Of a DNA stretch of 64,000 nt, positions 21,276-32,835 are shown piece after piece. The notes under the pieces were generated by a model. That model was not told the DNA's origin, did not search any database, and worked only from the letters and a program-made list of their open reading frames with translations. The stretch spans positions 1,364,001 through 1,428,000 of the forward strand of contig MQVO02000003.1 of NCBI GenBank assembly GCA_001986395.2, given 5' to 3'. A program made the translations under genes and the position numbers. Numbering within the stretch: the first letter of the stretch is position 1; each line of letters starts with the position of its first letter. The stretch comes from Irpex lacteus. Lineage: Eukaryota; Basidiomycota; Agaricomycetes; Polyporales; Irpicaceae.

Positions 21276-22607
21276 ATGACAACTGCGAATTCGCAAAAGC
21301 CGATCCCAATCACTGTGTTCACTGGCTTCCTCGGTGCAGGGAAAACGTCGCTCATACTGTCATTGCTCCCTCGGCTACCAAAGGACTACAAAGTTGTGTT
21401 GCTCAAGAACGAGTTCGGAGATGTCGAGGGTAGCGCATAACCCTCGCATTATCGAAAGACGGTTGTGCTCATTGTCATTTTCTGATCAGTTGATAGCCAA
21501 TTAGCGAAGCAATCAAGCTTGGCTGCAGTTAGCGAGATTCTCAATGGTTGTATGTTAGTATTACTTATCCTACTACTTTAAGCTCGAAACTTATATTTAA
21601 TAGGTGTTGCGTACTCGTTGGTCAAATGAAAACTGCCCTACTAGAGATTCGAGGTACGTCTTATCTACTCTGAAAGGGCCCGAGGACCGCTCAGCGCTCA
21701 TCTCTTAATCACTAGAGAAATATAGACCAGATAGAATCATCATAGAGTGCTCGTGAGTTCGACCCTACGGTTTTACCACTTGGACTTATTCCTTAACGCA
21801 GAGGCTCGGCTTTCCCAGCTACACTCGCTTTCCAAATAAGAGAGCTCGAGCGGGAAACGGATTATGACCTCAAGTTGGACGCTATCCTGACTGTGATCGA
21901 CGCCGAGAATTTCACCGGCTACGAAGATAATTCACCTACGGCCCGCATGCAAGCAAGCTATACCGACCTTATCGTTATTGTACGTTCATTGACATTGTCT
22001 GCTTTGCTCCGTGTTCATGTTGATAGCGCTACAGAACAAATGGGAGAACGTTTCCGAGCGTGCACTAGACATCCTCATAGATCACCTGAACACCTTGAAC
22101 GACCTGACACCGAAGATAAAGGCGGAAGGGCGAGAAGGAGTGGACCCAAACCTGATCTTTGGTATTGATTCCAAGCTCTTTGGACAAGAGGGCGAGGGTC
22201 AACTAGAGAATCACCACGAAGAGGTCGAAACCCTGACGATCTACAAGGGAGGTGGATCTACTCCGCATAGTCATACACATGGCGAAAGCTCGCACCGGGG
22301 CGATGACTGCCACTCAAAAATAGCGAGACAGCCCATTACTGGTATAGAGCCTCTTGGGGAAGAAGTACTCAAGGATGCGCTTTCCAAAGTGTCGAAGGAG
22401 TCGGTATGGCGAGTGAAAGGATTTGTGAGGACGGAGAAGGGCGTGCAGATCTTGAACTGGGCGTTCGGTAGATACGAACTGACGGGTGTTGAACAGCTTG
22501 AAGCATTCTCTGACCTGGATGTAGTGAAGCTGACGGTAATGGGTGAGCGGGGCGAGGTAAAGCGGGCGGGACGGAAGCTAGCAGAGGCGCTCGGAGGAAG
22601 TCTGTAG
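21276..22607 (+). CDS. CobW/ZNG1-family metal-chaperone GTPase
   Basis: G3E-family GTPase of the CobW C-terminal domain group (COG0523); the best studied eukaryotic member, ZNG1, hands zinc to methionine aminopeptidase. Six exons join in frame: 21276-21429, 21490-21553, 21604-21653, 21716-21752, 21802-21979 and 22035-22607, giving 351 residues. Visible motifs in order: Walker A GFLGAGKTS; NEFGDVEVDSQL (switch I area); NGCMCCVLVGQ with the metal-binding CxCC; RIIIECSGSAFPA (Walker B/ESSG-like, with Cys where Ser is usual); DAILTVIDAENF; and INKWENVSE as the base-recognition loop. A His-rich insert HSHTHGESSHRGDDCH is typical for metal handling. The C-terminal CobW domain is VWRVKGFVRTEKG...ILNWAFGRYEL. 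The CxCC codons are split by an intron. Exact substrate is not provable here. Confidence 0.93.
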
Positions 22608-22724
22608 ATCTGTACCGTGCACTGCTAAGATCTGGATCTCAGATCATCTGTACTCAAACAAGAAACAATCACATGCGACACCAGACCCTACCAATGTTCT
22701 TCCTGCTCTTCCCACTTGACGACG

Positions 22725-23975
22725 ATGTTCTCCTCCATCTCGTCCAAACTCATCAATTCTGGTACGTTTTCTTCATTTTGTGGCCCCTGAATATGTCTGA
22801 TTGTGGCCTTCAGCAACGTCGTATTTCTACCTCCCAGTGGACGAAGATGAGAACGAGGACTCAGATGCCGACCATCTTCCTCCAAGGCCACTCGCATGGA
22901 CAGACGAACGCCACGAATCCCCGGATGACTCGCACTTCGAGGCATTATCAACCTCAACCTCCTCTTCATCACTAGCATCAGACTTTTACGATCCATCGTC
23001 ATCCTCAGCGCAACGCCCGCAGACAGCCAGGAGAAATTATGCTGTGATTCAAGAGATCCTCTCGCAAAACGATCTCTACAAGATACTGGGCATACAGCGA
23101 AAAGCACAGATAGACCGCCTTTCCTTACGGCGTGCCTACCTTCTACGCAGCAAGGCATGCCATCCAGAGTGCGTATTCGATTTGATCTACGATGCGCGTA
23201 AGACGAACTGATCAACGCCACAAAAACATGTGAAATTTAACAGTAAGTTCCCTGGGAACCCTGAAGCCACTCAGGCGTTCCAGAAAGTGAATGTCGCATA
23301 TGACATACTCAGTACGCCGTCGTCGAAGCGTGTTTACGACTCACGACCGGCCAGTGCGGCCACGCACGATTTCTTCTCTGCTCGACCATACGCTCATGCG
23401 GAGGAAACCTTTCGTGGCGTCATACTAGGTGTGATCAACGACTTCTTAGAGGGTGACTTGGAGACTGTGCGAACATTGCTGAGTGCGTAATTACCTCCGC
23501 ATGTGTCCATAATTGACTGACATCATACTGCTTCTCCAGGGGCAGTAAATGATATAAATCCATCGTTACGAATCGGCGAGGACGGGATAGAGACGGTTCT
23601 TCATACCCTCCACGCGCTACGGGAACGGGCCCTCGGTGAGAACCTTAGTCGTTGCTTGGGTGATAACCCCGGTTGTTAATTTCTTTCCTCTCCGAAGCTT
23701 GTCGTGCCTGCATATTCGCACTCCATTCCGAAGTTTCCCGCCTTCTGGAAGTTCAGCATGCCTTTCGTGAACTATCCTATTTCGACCTCAGACGACGATC
23801 CCGTCTTACTCTCGAACTCACTCGCATCGCCATCTCACTTCCTATCGTCCTAGAACGTGCCATACAAGAGCAACGTGATCAGGAGCCCGAAGGCAACGCA
23901 CTTCTCAACCGCCGTGTCCGCTCTCTTCTCAGGAACTCCGCACTCCTCATCGAGAAAATGGAGCAGCTGCTATAA
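22725..23975 (+). CDS. J-domain (DnaJ/Hsp40) protein
   Basis: Class C (type III) J-protein, a co-chaperone expected to stimulate an Hsp70. Five exons join in frame: 22725-22761, 22814-23168, 23244-23482, 23540-23635 and 23698-23975, giving 334 residues. The start MFSSISSKLINS was chosen because only this ATG frame joins the second exon in phase. The N-terminal 95 residues are acidic and Ser-rich. The J-domain is LYKILGIQRKAQIDRLSLR, then RAYLLRSKACHPD, then KFPGNPEATQAFQKVN and AYDILSTPSSKRVYD. The invariant HPD triad is completed only across the intron at 23169-23243; read unspliced it would appear as HPE. The C-terminal half is helical (DFLEGDLETVRTLL; ALHSEVSRLLEVQHAFREL) with no Gly/Phe or zinc-finger region and no membrane segment. 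Stop at 23975; the next gene is convergent. Confidence 0.92.
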
Positions 23976-24705
23976 CGCTTCGCCCATCACCCACTCATTA
24001 GACGATCGTCACGACACCGTAACCTATTCATGCTAATTATCCATAACGGTTTATCAGGGAAGATTGTATTTTATCATCATCGCACTTACATAGATCTCCT
24101 CACAACGCGTGATAAGTCACGCTTATGCATATCGTCTTCATCCATGTAGTATTGCCCTATCGTTTATCGAATGCTTAGATTTGTATTTCTTGTGCCCACC
24201 ACCATGCCCTCATCACCCTCTCCATCCATGCACTAGCTTACACTTATTGCGTATTTTGACCAATGCAATGGCAGTTTGATTCTATTAGTATGCCTGCCTT
24301 TCAATGTGATGGCGAGCGATATTCGGGGTATGGTACCGCATAGGGGCTCCCTTCTGCTTCCATTCATCCTGTGACTTACGGGCTGGTTCTCGAGAATGCA
24401 TGTCCTCGACTCTCATCGGCTGAGCGATCCGTGTTCACAACGTATATCATTGTTCAATGACGCTATCGCAAAACGACACAATAGCACTACTTTACAGAAG
24501 AGAAATCATCAGAAGGCAATCCAGATCACAAAACGAACAAATCATGGTAATACAGTAACGACAAGCGGGCAGATAGCATAGAGGCGAAGAGACGGATGGA
24601 AAGGAGTAAATTCATATACCGATAAACACAGAAAGACTACAACAATAGAAGACGAAGAGTGTTCGACGGATGAAAACGCAAGAAAACCTACGGCAGAAGA
24701 TATCT
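23976..24705. other. Convergent intergenic stretch
   Basis: 3' regions of the J-domain gene and the Zn2Cys6 gene. AT-rich in parts; no gene, RNA gene or repeat recognised. Confidence 0.5.
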
Positions 24706-27700
24706 TTAGATATGTGGCGGCCCCTGGTAAGGTGCCATTGCGCGCGGGTCATGGTGCTATAAGGGAGCGAGTCAGAGTCAACGCAGATATGTGAGAAAGC
24801 AGAGAGTGCTACGTACGCCGTTCGATTGCCACATGGGTACACCAGGACCTGTCTGCACTAACGAGGGATCCTTCTCTTCCAATACGTATGTGTGCTGAGA
24901 GGGCTGGTATCCGTAATTCCCCATCGGCTGCGAGTTGAGCAAGGAAGTGGTCGATGCACTCGCGTTCTCCGGGAAGAATGGATAAAACAACCCAGAAGGT
25001 ACTTCAGCTAGCTTCACATCTCGTCCATTCTCTTGGACAGTAGGGCCGCCTTCCTTCCCTGGACCGATAGGTGTTCCTGAGGGAGACGACTTGGGATACT
25101 GCATAGGAGAATACTGCGCCGGTCCCATGGTCGGGGTGGTGGGCATAGGAGGGTGAGACTTGGAGGAGAGGACAGTATCATCCCATACGGCTTCAGGGAG
25201 TAGCATGAGCGGTGCCGTAGGAGAAACTTTGTCGAGGTTGACCTTCAAGACTTCTTCGGCGAGTTTGGCGATCAGAGGGTGACCGCCCTTCAGGTCCTTG
25301 CGTTCCCATCGCCATCGGAACTTCGGAAGCATCTGTAAAGCCAACCACACGTCTTCCAGGGCAATCTCATGGGACAGCGTATCACATTTTGACATATGAC
25401 CATAGAGGATGACCATCGCAGCGATATGCAACGGAATCGGAGACACGAAAAATGCGATGTCGGGGAACTTGATGAGTTGCTGGTGCACTACGATGATGTT
25501 GTGCGAAGTCACGATAGCTAAAAGGATGTTGATAAGCGAGGGTTGTAGAGTTAAGATGCCAGAACATACCATCCATGAGTGCGCGCTGTCTCGAAGCGTA
25601 AGCAAGCTCTTTGGAGCTGAACAGCGCTCGTAACAGCAAGATTCTGGAGATACCAATCTTCAGCAATGTCAGGCCCTGGTCCTCGGTAATACTCTCCACG
25701 AGATTCTTCCTTCTGTTCAAGTCCCAGCCGGATGTGCCCTGGAAATAGTCCCTGTATGCTTCGGGAAGTTGGCGAATGAAGGACTGGATGCTCTTCATGA
25801 TTCGCGAGGCGTGACGGACGATACTGTCCGCAGACTGCCGAGTTGGAGCATACAAGGAGTTGATGATGTCTGCTTGAATTTCGACGATGGGCGAAGAAAG
25901 AATGAAGTGTTCAGAAACTCCGTCGCCCTTGCCAGCAGAAGGTCGGGGCGTGTTTGAATCATACGGTGCGATCGCGAGCGGACGTCCCAATAGAATGGAT
26001 GTTCCACGGTCATGCAGAACAATGATCCCCCAGAGTCGTATGCGTAACTGACATTCCTCCTCTGAGAACACAGGAGGCAGAGGCTGTCCGGGGTTTTGGG
26101 GGTCTTCAGTTTGGAAGGTAGTCGGGTCGTGATGCAGGCCCAACTCCACAGCCAGACGGACGAAACTTCCGACCAGGCGCCACAAAGTCCTTCCTTGCCG
26201 CTGTAGCAGAATAAGTGAAAGGCCTAATGCACATTAACCACAACTCACCTCAGTGTAGAGATACCAGTGCAGAAGTATGAGCGCTTGGAGACTGGATAGC
26301 GTAACACGCAACTCCGGCTTCACTGCCAAGGCAAGCTGGAAGAATTCCTCGTGCTGCGGCCAGTCAGGAGGCAACACTTTCTGTAGCGTTGCTGTACCCG
26401 GTGGTACATCTGCTGGTAACTTGTTGACTCGGTGGTTAAGTTCACTGAGCGTCCCAAGTGCCAAGATCAGGTACGTGCTACAGAGGAAACCTGGGTCATG
26501 AGGCCCTGTGCCATTGTATAGTGCATCCAAGCTTCGCTCGAAAGCATGGCGAGTGAAAACAGGCCGGTGAATGTTCAAGCGGGTAAAGTAAACATCGAGA
26601 ACCTGCTGGACCATCTTGCGATCTTTGGGCAGCCAGAGCAGAGAGGGTTTGGCATTCGCGAGCTTGGGGGTACCTCCGCTTGACGAAGTAGGCGATGGTG
26701 GAGAGCTTTGAACGATCGGCAGAGAAGTCCATTTGGCGAGGTCGCGGGGTGCGGGTTGCTGAGAGACTTCATTGTCGCGGCGAGATATCAGCCCAGTCAG
26801 TCCAACGGCTAAGTCTTCATGGTCGGCTGCGGTAGGAGCCAGCTTCAGGTCGCCCACTATGGCAGAGGATACACCAAATGCCTTGGCCAGTGCCTGATAA
26901 AGGCAGACTGAGTACGCATGAACGTCATCAGACAGCAATTCGCTTACTTCGCTACTCGACAAGTCGTGGGGCAGAGGTTCAGTTCCTCGGGGCTCCTGTG
27001 TAGCAGAACTAGGAATCGGGGCCGGTGCCTGCGGGGGTGATTGATGTTGGAATGCTGGATGGATATGCGGGTTGTAGCCAGGGGGAGGCATCATATGCGG
27101 TGGCGGCGGCGGATAGCCATAGGGCAACGGAATAGGACCAGGATATCCTGGAGGAGGCGGCATCATTGGCTGGCCTGGTGGCGGGAACGGAGGAAATCCG
27201 CGTGGTGAGCCTATTATGGGGGTTAGACTGGTACTCAGATACCCTGGATAAGGGCGTACCATTCTGCGCAAAATTGAACCCTGCTCCTGTGACGACATGC
27301 ACATCGTTCTGGTCGATCTCGATACCTTCCCTGGCGGCGATGGCCTCCAAATCATTGAGGTCAAAGTTCGGGATATGGCGCTTGAGCAGTGCCGTGCATA
27401 GCAGGACCTGGCGTTCGATGAGCTCGGTGTGCCCTCTGTCGACTAACGCCTGTTTGTGTCTGTCCTCCTGTTGACATTGCACGCCCGCCGACGCACACGC
27501 CGTGCACCTTGGATGTTTCGAGTCGCACTATGTTCGCGGACATGAATTAGCACACAGTGATCAGACGGCCAGAGAGAGGCGAGGCGACGGGAATTTGCGG
27601 TCGGTGTCGCCCGACGGGACTTGCCTTAATTTTCTTGCTTCTGCACCGTGCGCATGCTTCATGAGACCTCCTCAACCGTCGTGGTTCGGCTGGCGTGGAA

Positions 27701-27891
27701 GGTTCGCCGTTTTCTCCTTCGACTTTCTTGCGCTTCCGCGAGTTCGCCTGGGAGGGGGACTGCTGTACCTGCATATGCGGCGGTGGCGGGTGCGGGTGAT
27801 TCGGGTCGATCTGCAGGGCAGCCTGTAGAGTCGGGTGTCCAGGGTGTCCTTGCATGCCCATCTCTTGGTGCTGAGGTATCATGTGTGCCAT
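24706..27891 (-). CDS. Zn2Cys6 transcription factor with fungal-specific TF domain
   Basis: Nuclear regulator of the Gal4-type binuclear zinc cluster class. The start at 27891 gives MAHMIPQHQEMGMQGH. A His/Pro-rich N-tail and basic SRKRKK precede the cluster. The six cysteines read CARCRSKKIK, then CDSKHPRCTACASAGVQC, with exact CX2CX6CX6CX2CX6C spacing; the cluster is split by an intron at 27528-27624 that appears to use a GC donor. A dimerisation-like stretch follows (IERQVLLCTALLKRHIPNF), then a Pro/Gly/Tyr-rich linker. The fungal_trans domain spans VLDVYFTRLNIHRPVFTRHA, RLVGSFVRLAVELGLHHD and LRIRLWGIIVLHDRGTSILL, down to the C-terminal helices. The C-terminus ends HHDPRAMAPYQGPPHI at 24706 after a last short intron. 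I cannot name target genes. Confidence in family is very high; some mid-gene intron borders are approximate. Confidence 0.93.
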
Positions 27892-29766
27892 CGCGGCAGA
27901 CGACGAGGGAATGTGGACGACAAGAGCAGAGGACCGTCGCTGTTATCGACCTCTCAGCCCAGAGGACGCCCAACAAACCCTCTCTGCTAATCCAGGACCC
28001 CAGCATACCGACGCCCAGGACCCCGGACACCTCGGCCCGACATACCAGGCGCTTAACGCTTCCGTCCTTTGTTCTCGGACCTGTATCCTGTGTAGACAGC
28101 AGAGTAAGCTCCTTGTACTACTTGGAAAAAGTAACAGATTCTCTTCTTCAGTCGACAGTCTGGCTGTGCGTGCTTTTTGCGTCATAGCCTCATGCAAACT
28201 GCTTGGCTGGCTATGTGATGACCACCGCCCAGTTCAGCTGATTCTTATTCAGTCAAGACGCCATAGAACAGGTTCCATCTTGTTCGACTGCCAACCTGCT
28301 CTGGCCGGCCGAACACCGTTTATCTGGAAAGGTATGTGCTCGTACACATTCGCTGACCTAACTCCGTTTTTCCAGGCATGTATCGGATTTCAAGTCGAAT
28401 ACGAAGTCCGCGAAGATCCTCTTCCTTCTCCTCCTCCTCCGGCGATGCGTTTCTCCACTTGGGCAACTGAGACCTTGTTCATGCGGGATACAATCTCGGA
28501 CCGAACACCGTACGCCCTAGTGTTGAACGCGGAGCATTTCTGGTGTCCCAGCAAACTGTGATCTACTCAAATTAACTGAACTCCTATCAGCCCTCCCTAA
28601 GGTGGCGGTCTGTTGAGTTTACGGCTTAAGTTCCGGTGTTGTTTCATCGCACGTCACGTACATCCCGCTCTCGTTTGTCTCGTACAGCTCAGCATGTCGT
28701 TTATAGGTTGTTGATGCCAGTTGCAGCAATATGATCTTTACGCTCTATTCAGCCACAATCACAGTTGCCAAAATGCCAAATTTAAATACTTTCGCTATTC
28801 ATCGCAAGAGGCACGTGTCGGTGTAAACACAGAATTTACGACTGTCACCAGCTGCACTAGTCTACCCAAGTACCAAGTATCGGGTGGCCATGAGGACCAA
28901 CCCAACTATGGACGGGTGGATCCTTCTGAATGTTTTCTGATATTTGGCACAAGCAATAGAACTTCGGCTATCCTCCATTCTGATTCTAAGCACGCGCACC
29001 ATTTTGCCACCTGCAGCTGTAGACTTGCCGCACGCTGGTGAGCAGCCGGGAAAGCGATGACTGCCTGTACCGTGGCCAAGGCACGGCATGGTACGTCCGA
29101 ACTTTGATCATTACTTGAACCCGAATTTACGACATGTTCAAAACAGAACGTAGGTTGGATAGATAAAGTTTTTTGACTGTCGTAACGATTGACGAACTTT
29201 CTGCTTTCTGACGAACTTCCACAATTTGCACACTTGAAGTGCACATCTGCCCAGTGCAATGTGACAGTTTTTATGATGTATCGAGCTATGTGGAAGTCTT
29301 CATCATTGTGGAAGTTTCTGCGCGACTTAGAGACTCTGTATGAAAATCTTTCCGCCTATCTCTGGCATTTCCAACATATCATAGCCACGGAACAGTTACT
29401 TAATACGAAGGACTCCCTTGATTCTGCTCACTTGGACACTTCTTGCGGACACCTCGAGAATCTGACATTCACCACATGCGTCATAACTAGTAAGGTTTGT
29501 TATACGCTAAACAAGCTCCGAACTTGTAACCTTGCCTGTAAGCACGACGAACCGATGTAGATGAACTTCGCAACTACCGCGCCATTTATTATAGCAGCCG
29601 TAGGCGCACGTAATTCATAATTTTTATCTTCCTCTGAGCCTCGATGAGGCACACTCAGACGATACTTTATGTAATCCGAATAGCCAATGAATTGCACGAG
29701 AGTATAAGATACAGCAGTGTACCACGGTACTTTTAGGATTGATCGTCCTCATAGAGCGCATATCCA
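27892..29766. other. 1.9-kb gene-free stretch
   Basis: Between the Zn2Cys6 start and the reductoisomerase stop. A long plus-strand open frame (27881-28561) overlaps the factor's 5' end, but no splice model or family supports it. AT-rich from about 28700 on. No RNA gene recognised. Confidence 0.45.
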
Positions 29767-31268
29767 TTAGTTCTGAGCATCGGGGCGAAGGGAGCGAACG
29801 ACCTTGCCTAAAAAGCGGACGCATGTGTTATTAGTATACGTAGATGGTGAAAATACAAAAATGAACGTACCGGCACGCCAGATCTCCTGGTCATCGATCT
29901 CCTTGAGCTCCTTGGCGAGGTCCTCACGGTAAGTCGAGCGACCGTTGTACTCCAGAGACTTGCGAGTCTCGGTGCCGTTCTTGACGCTCTCGTACAATTG
30001 CTCGAAGACGGGCAGGTTGGTCTTCTCGAAGATAGGTGCCCAGTCAAGAGCGCCACGGCGAGCAGTAGTGGAGCAAGCGTTGTACATGTAGTCCATACTA
30101 TCAATAATATCAATATCATGCGCACGTGAACCAAGCAGGTATTCTACTCACCCGTATTGGCCAATAAGGGGGTAAAGAGACTGGGTAGCCTCCTCAACGG
30201 TCTCGTTGAAAGCCTCAGACGGGGTGTGTCCGTTGGCGCGGAGGACCTTGTACTGAGCAAGGAAGAGACCCTGGATAGCGCCCATCAACTAGAATACGCA
30301 TAGGCGCACGTTAGCTTTTACGTTTCATGGGGTATATTAAGAACACTCACGACACCACGTTCACCGTACAAGTCGGAGTAGACCTCCTTCTCGAAGGTGG
30401 TCTCGTAGAGGTAACCGGAGCCGACGGCAACACCGAGAGCGACAGCCTTCTCCTTGGCCTTGCCAGTGACATCCTGCCATACGGCGACGGAAGAGTTGAT
30501 TCCACGGCCCTCCTTGAAAAGAGTGCGAACGGTGCGGCCGGAACCCTTGGGGGCGACGAGAATGACATCAACGTCGGTGGGGGGAATGACCTTGGTGTCA
30601 TCCTTGTAGACGACGGAGAAACCGTGCGAGAAGTAGAGGGTCTTGCCCTTGGTGATCAAGGGAGCAATCTGAGGCCAGGTCTGGGACTGAGCGGCGTCAG
30701 AAAGGAGGTTCATGATGATTGTGCCACGGTTGATGGCCTCCTCAATGGGGAAGAGAGTCTCTCCGGGGACCTATTCTCACATGAGTTTGCATATTGAAAG
30801 TCAGAAACAGCGCGCACGTACCCAGCCATCCTCAATGGCCTGCTTCCAGGACTCACCGCCCTCACGGACACCGACGATGACGTTCAAGCCATTGTCACGG
30901 GCGTTGAGACCCTGTCCGTGTCCCTGAGAGCCGTAGCCAATAAGAGCAAGAGTGTCATTCTTGAAGTAGTCCTGGAGCTTGGCGAGGGGCCAGTCACTTC
31001 GCTCGTAGACGACCTCCTCAGTGCCAGCAAAGTTCAGGGTCTTGACACCGCGAACAGTGGTCTACACAGGGATTTAATGGGTGTTTTCAATTATTCGTGG
31101 CATACACTTTACCTGAACGGCGGGCTTCCGGGCTGAAGCCGCGACAGCGCTGCGTGCAAGGAGTGAGAACGACGCGGTCTGCGACTTGGCCGCAACGTTG
31201 GCGACGTTGCGAGGAGCACGACGAGCGGCGGCGCGGAGGGCCTGAGCTGAGCGAGAGGCGAAGGACAT
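29767..31268 (-). CDS. ILV5: Ketol-acid reductoisomerase, mitochondrial
   Basis: Second enzyme of valine, isoleucine and leucine synthesis: NADPH- and Mg2+-dependent isomeroreduction of acetolactate or acetohydroxybutyrate in the mitochondrion. The start at 31268 opens a classic targeting peptide (MSFASRSAQALRAAARRAPR). VRGVKTLNFAGTEEVVYERS begins the mature enzyme after the first intron. The nucleotide-binding loop is LALIGYGSQGHGQGLNARD. Further blocks are TIIMNLLSDAAQ, KTLYFSHGFSVVYKDD, DVILVAPKGSGRTVR, and metal-binding YSDLYGERGVLMGAIQGLF with the conserved acidic residues, then EAFNETVEEATQSLYPLIGQ. It ends VVRSLRPDAQN. About 400 residues, the usual short class I length of fungal enzymes. 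Five or so introns. The fungal enzyme in yeast also binds mitochondrial DNA nucleoids; nothing here tests that. Confidence 0.97.
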
Positions 31269-31316
31269 GGTCGTTTTGGAGGAAGAGGTGAGAAAGTGAC
31301 TCGTCGAATGACTCCA

Positions 31317-31330
31317 GGCATTTTAAAAGT
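31317..31330 (-). promoter_or_regulatory. TATA-like element upstream of ILV5
   Basis: A TTTTAAAA palindrome about 53 bases before the ILV5 start, followed by a pyrimidine-rich sense-strand stretch leading to the ATG. This is typical of well-expressed fungal genes but weak on its own. Confidence 0.3.
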
Positions 31331-32075
31331 TGGCGACTTGGGACTTCGCCGGCGCTACACCTGCCAAACTCGGTAAATTGGATTATGTAATGGAACATAA
31401 GTCCTGCCGTCAAGTCACCAACTCCGTGCTTTCTACGCCATCGAAGACAAACTTCGGACTAAATACATCAAGTACCTACGCTGGTAAACGTGTCGTACAA
31501 AATTTCGAGCCACTTCAAGGCTGCATGCCTCGTGGAGTGGTAAGAACAAGTACTTTTGCGGGGCATCAATTGGTGCATGCTGCGCACTAGCAAACGAATT
31601 TCTACCTATTTACTTGACTTGAACAACGTACGAGTCGGCTCCCGTCACTACTTGCCGTCGCATCCACGTCTCAGCTTCCGTGCAATGTTGACAGACCCTG
31701 CCCGCCCCCGCCAAGCGACACAACAACACAAACAAATAACGCGGTTATGCGATAGAACGGGCTGCGGAAGATCTCCCTGCCGGCGATCATACTCCTGCAT
31801 GCCACCACATGAAAGCGTTTGTCAAGGGCGAGCGTATCGAGAGGGAATCTCTTGCGATAACGTGTGTTGCTACAATGACGTGCAAGTGATCTGGGCGGCA
31901 TGGTAAGTCCAGAGACTATCACAACTACGTGTAAAATAAACTCACAGTACGAAGTTGCTTGGAACCCGGGCTTTATTCAGAGTCGCAATTCCGGTTTAGC
32001 TTCTGTAGCATAAAGGTGAGCTAGGTCAAGGGAACGAGGTCGTTCTGAGTAGATATACCTCCACAGTGACACATA
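31331..32075. other. Intergenic stretch, no gene supported
   Basis: Upstream of ILV5 and downstream of the small membrane protein gene. Short open frames only; nothing recognised. Confidence 0.5.
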
Positions 32076-32588
32076 TCAAGAGCGTTCATCCTTGATGGTC
32101 ACTCTTCTTGTGTGACTTTGTGTACCCTCTTTAGAGTCCGGATTTGATTTGTTCTCTCCAGGCGCAAAGTCGTTTGAGGGCTCAGTCAAGGCACTCATGC
32201 CCAGCCGGCTGACCACCCTAGCACAGAGCCCAATCCCTCCAGCATATATGATGGATACGATGACGAACGCGTAAAGGGGGTATACGTCGTGCAAAAGAGC
32301 CTTCAAGAATCCGTACGGAGTTATAACGAAGGCATTGACGAGGATGGTCACCGAGAGCACGAAGGGTGCGAGGATATATGACAGCGGGGCGTAGAGGGCA
32401 GAGACGATGGCTGTGACGGGAAGACTTGCTGTGCGCAGAGCAGAGTATAGGTAGGTGATTGCGGTCCAAAGGAATGCAAGGCCTGCTCCAGCGAATTTGT
32501 AGAGGAACTGGAATATCTCTACGATTGGCGGGGTCGGTGAACCCCCTGCCGCCGCGTCGGGTAGGATTGTCTGCTCGACACCAGCCAT
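32076..32588 (-). CDS. Small multi-pass membrane protein, conserved hypothetical
   Basis: Unrecognised 170-residue protein in a single exon, starting MAGVEQTILPDAAAG at 32588. Four hydrophobic segments are visible: IFQFLYKFAGAGLAFLWTAI, ALYAPLSYILAPFVLSVTI, LVNAFVITPYGFLKALL and AFVIVSIIYAGGIGLCARVV. A polar, charged C-tail ends RRVTIKDERS. The Pro/Tyr-rich loops (TPYGFLK, YAPLSYI) are reminiscent of small ER or lipid-droplet proteins, but I cannot place it. It is divergent from the WD40 gene with 247 bp between starts, so the two may be co-expressed. Confidence 0.7.
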   Translation of the reverse strand: MAGVEQTILPDAAAGGSPTPPIVEIFQFLYKFAGAGLAFLWTAITYLYSALRTASLPVTAIVSALYAPLSYILAPFVLSVTILVNAFVITPYGFLKALLHDVYPLYAFVIVSIIYAGGIGLCARVVSRLGMSALTEPSNDFAPGENKSNPDSKEGTQSHTRRVTIKDERS

Positions 32589-32835
32589 ATTGCCTAGAGA
32601 TACGCAATTTCAACACCAGTATAAGAACATAGCCAAGTGGCTTACCGCTAAGTCTGTTCAAGTTCTCCCTGCAGTGTTGGTCGTTGGGGACAACCCCGCA
32701 TTCGGACCAAACAACGCGGCTCAAACGCGTCTTGCATGGAGCGCCCATATACGTAACGGTGATCTTGCACACACGATCACAAATCACATCTTTATCTCGG
32801 ACTCGTCCATTTACTTACCGTCGAAGACACAGACG

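Noticed and set aside
23150..23175. J-domain apparently lacking the Asp of HPD (reads HPE unspliced)
   Set aside because: The intron at 23169-23243 splits the codon; splicing restores HPD and continues in frame.
27881..28561. 226-codon plus-strand frame
   Set aside because: Overlaps the 5' end of the Zn2Cys6 gene on the other strand, with composition and content that match no family.
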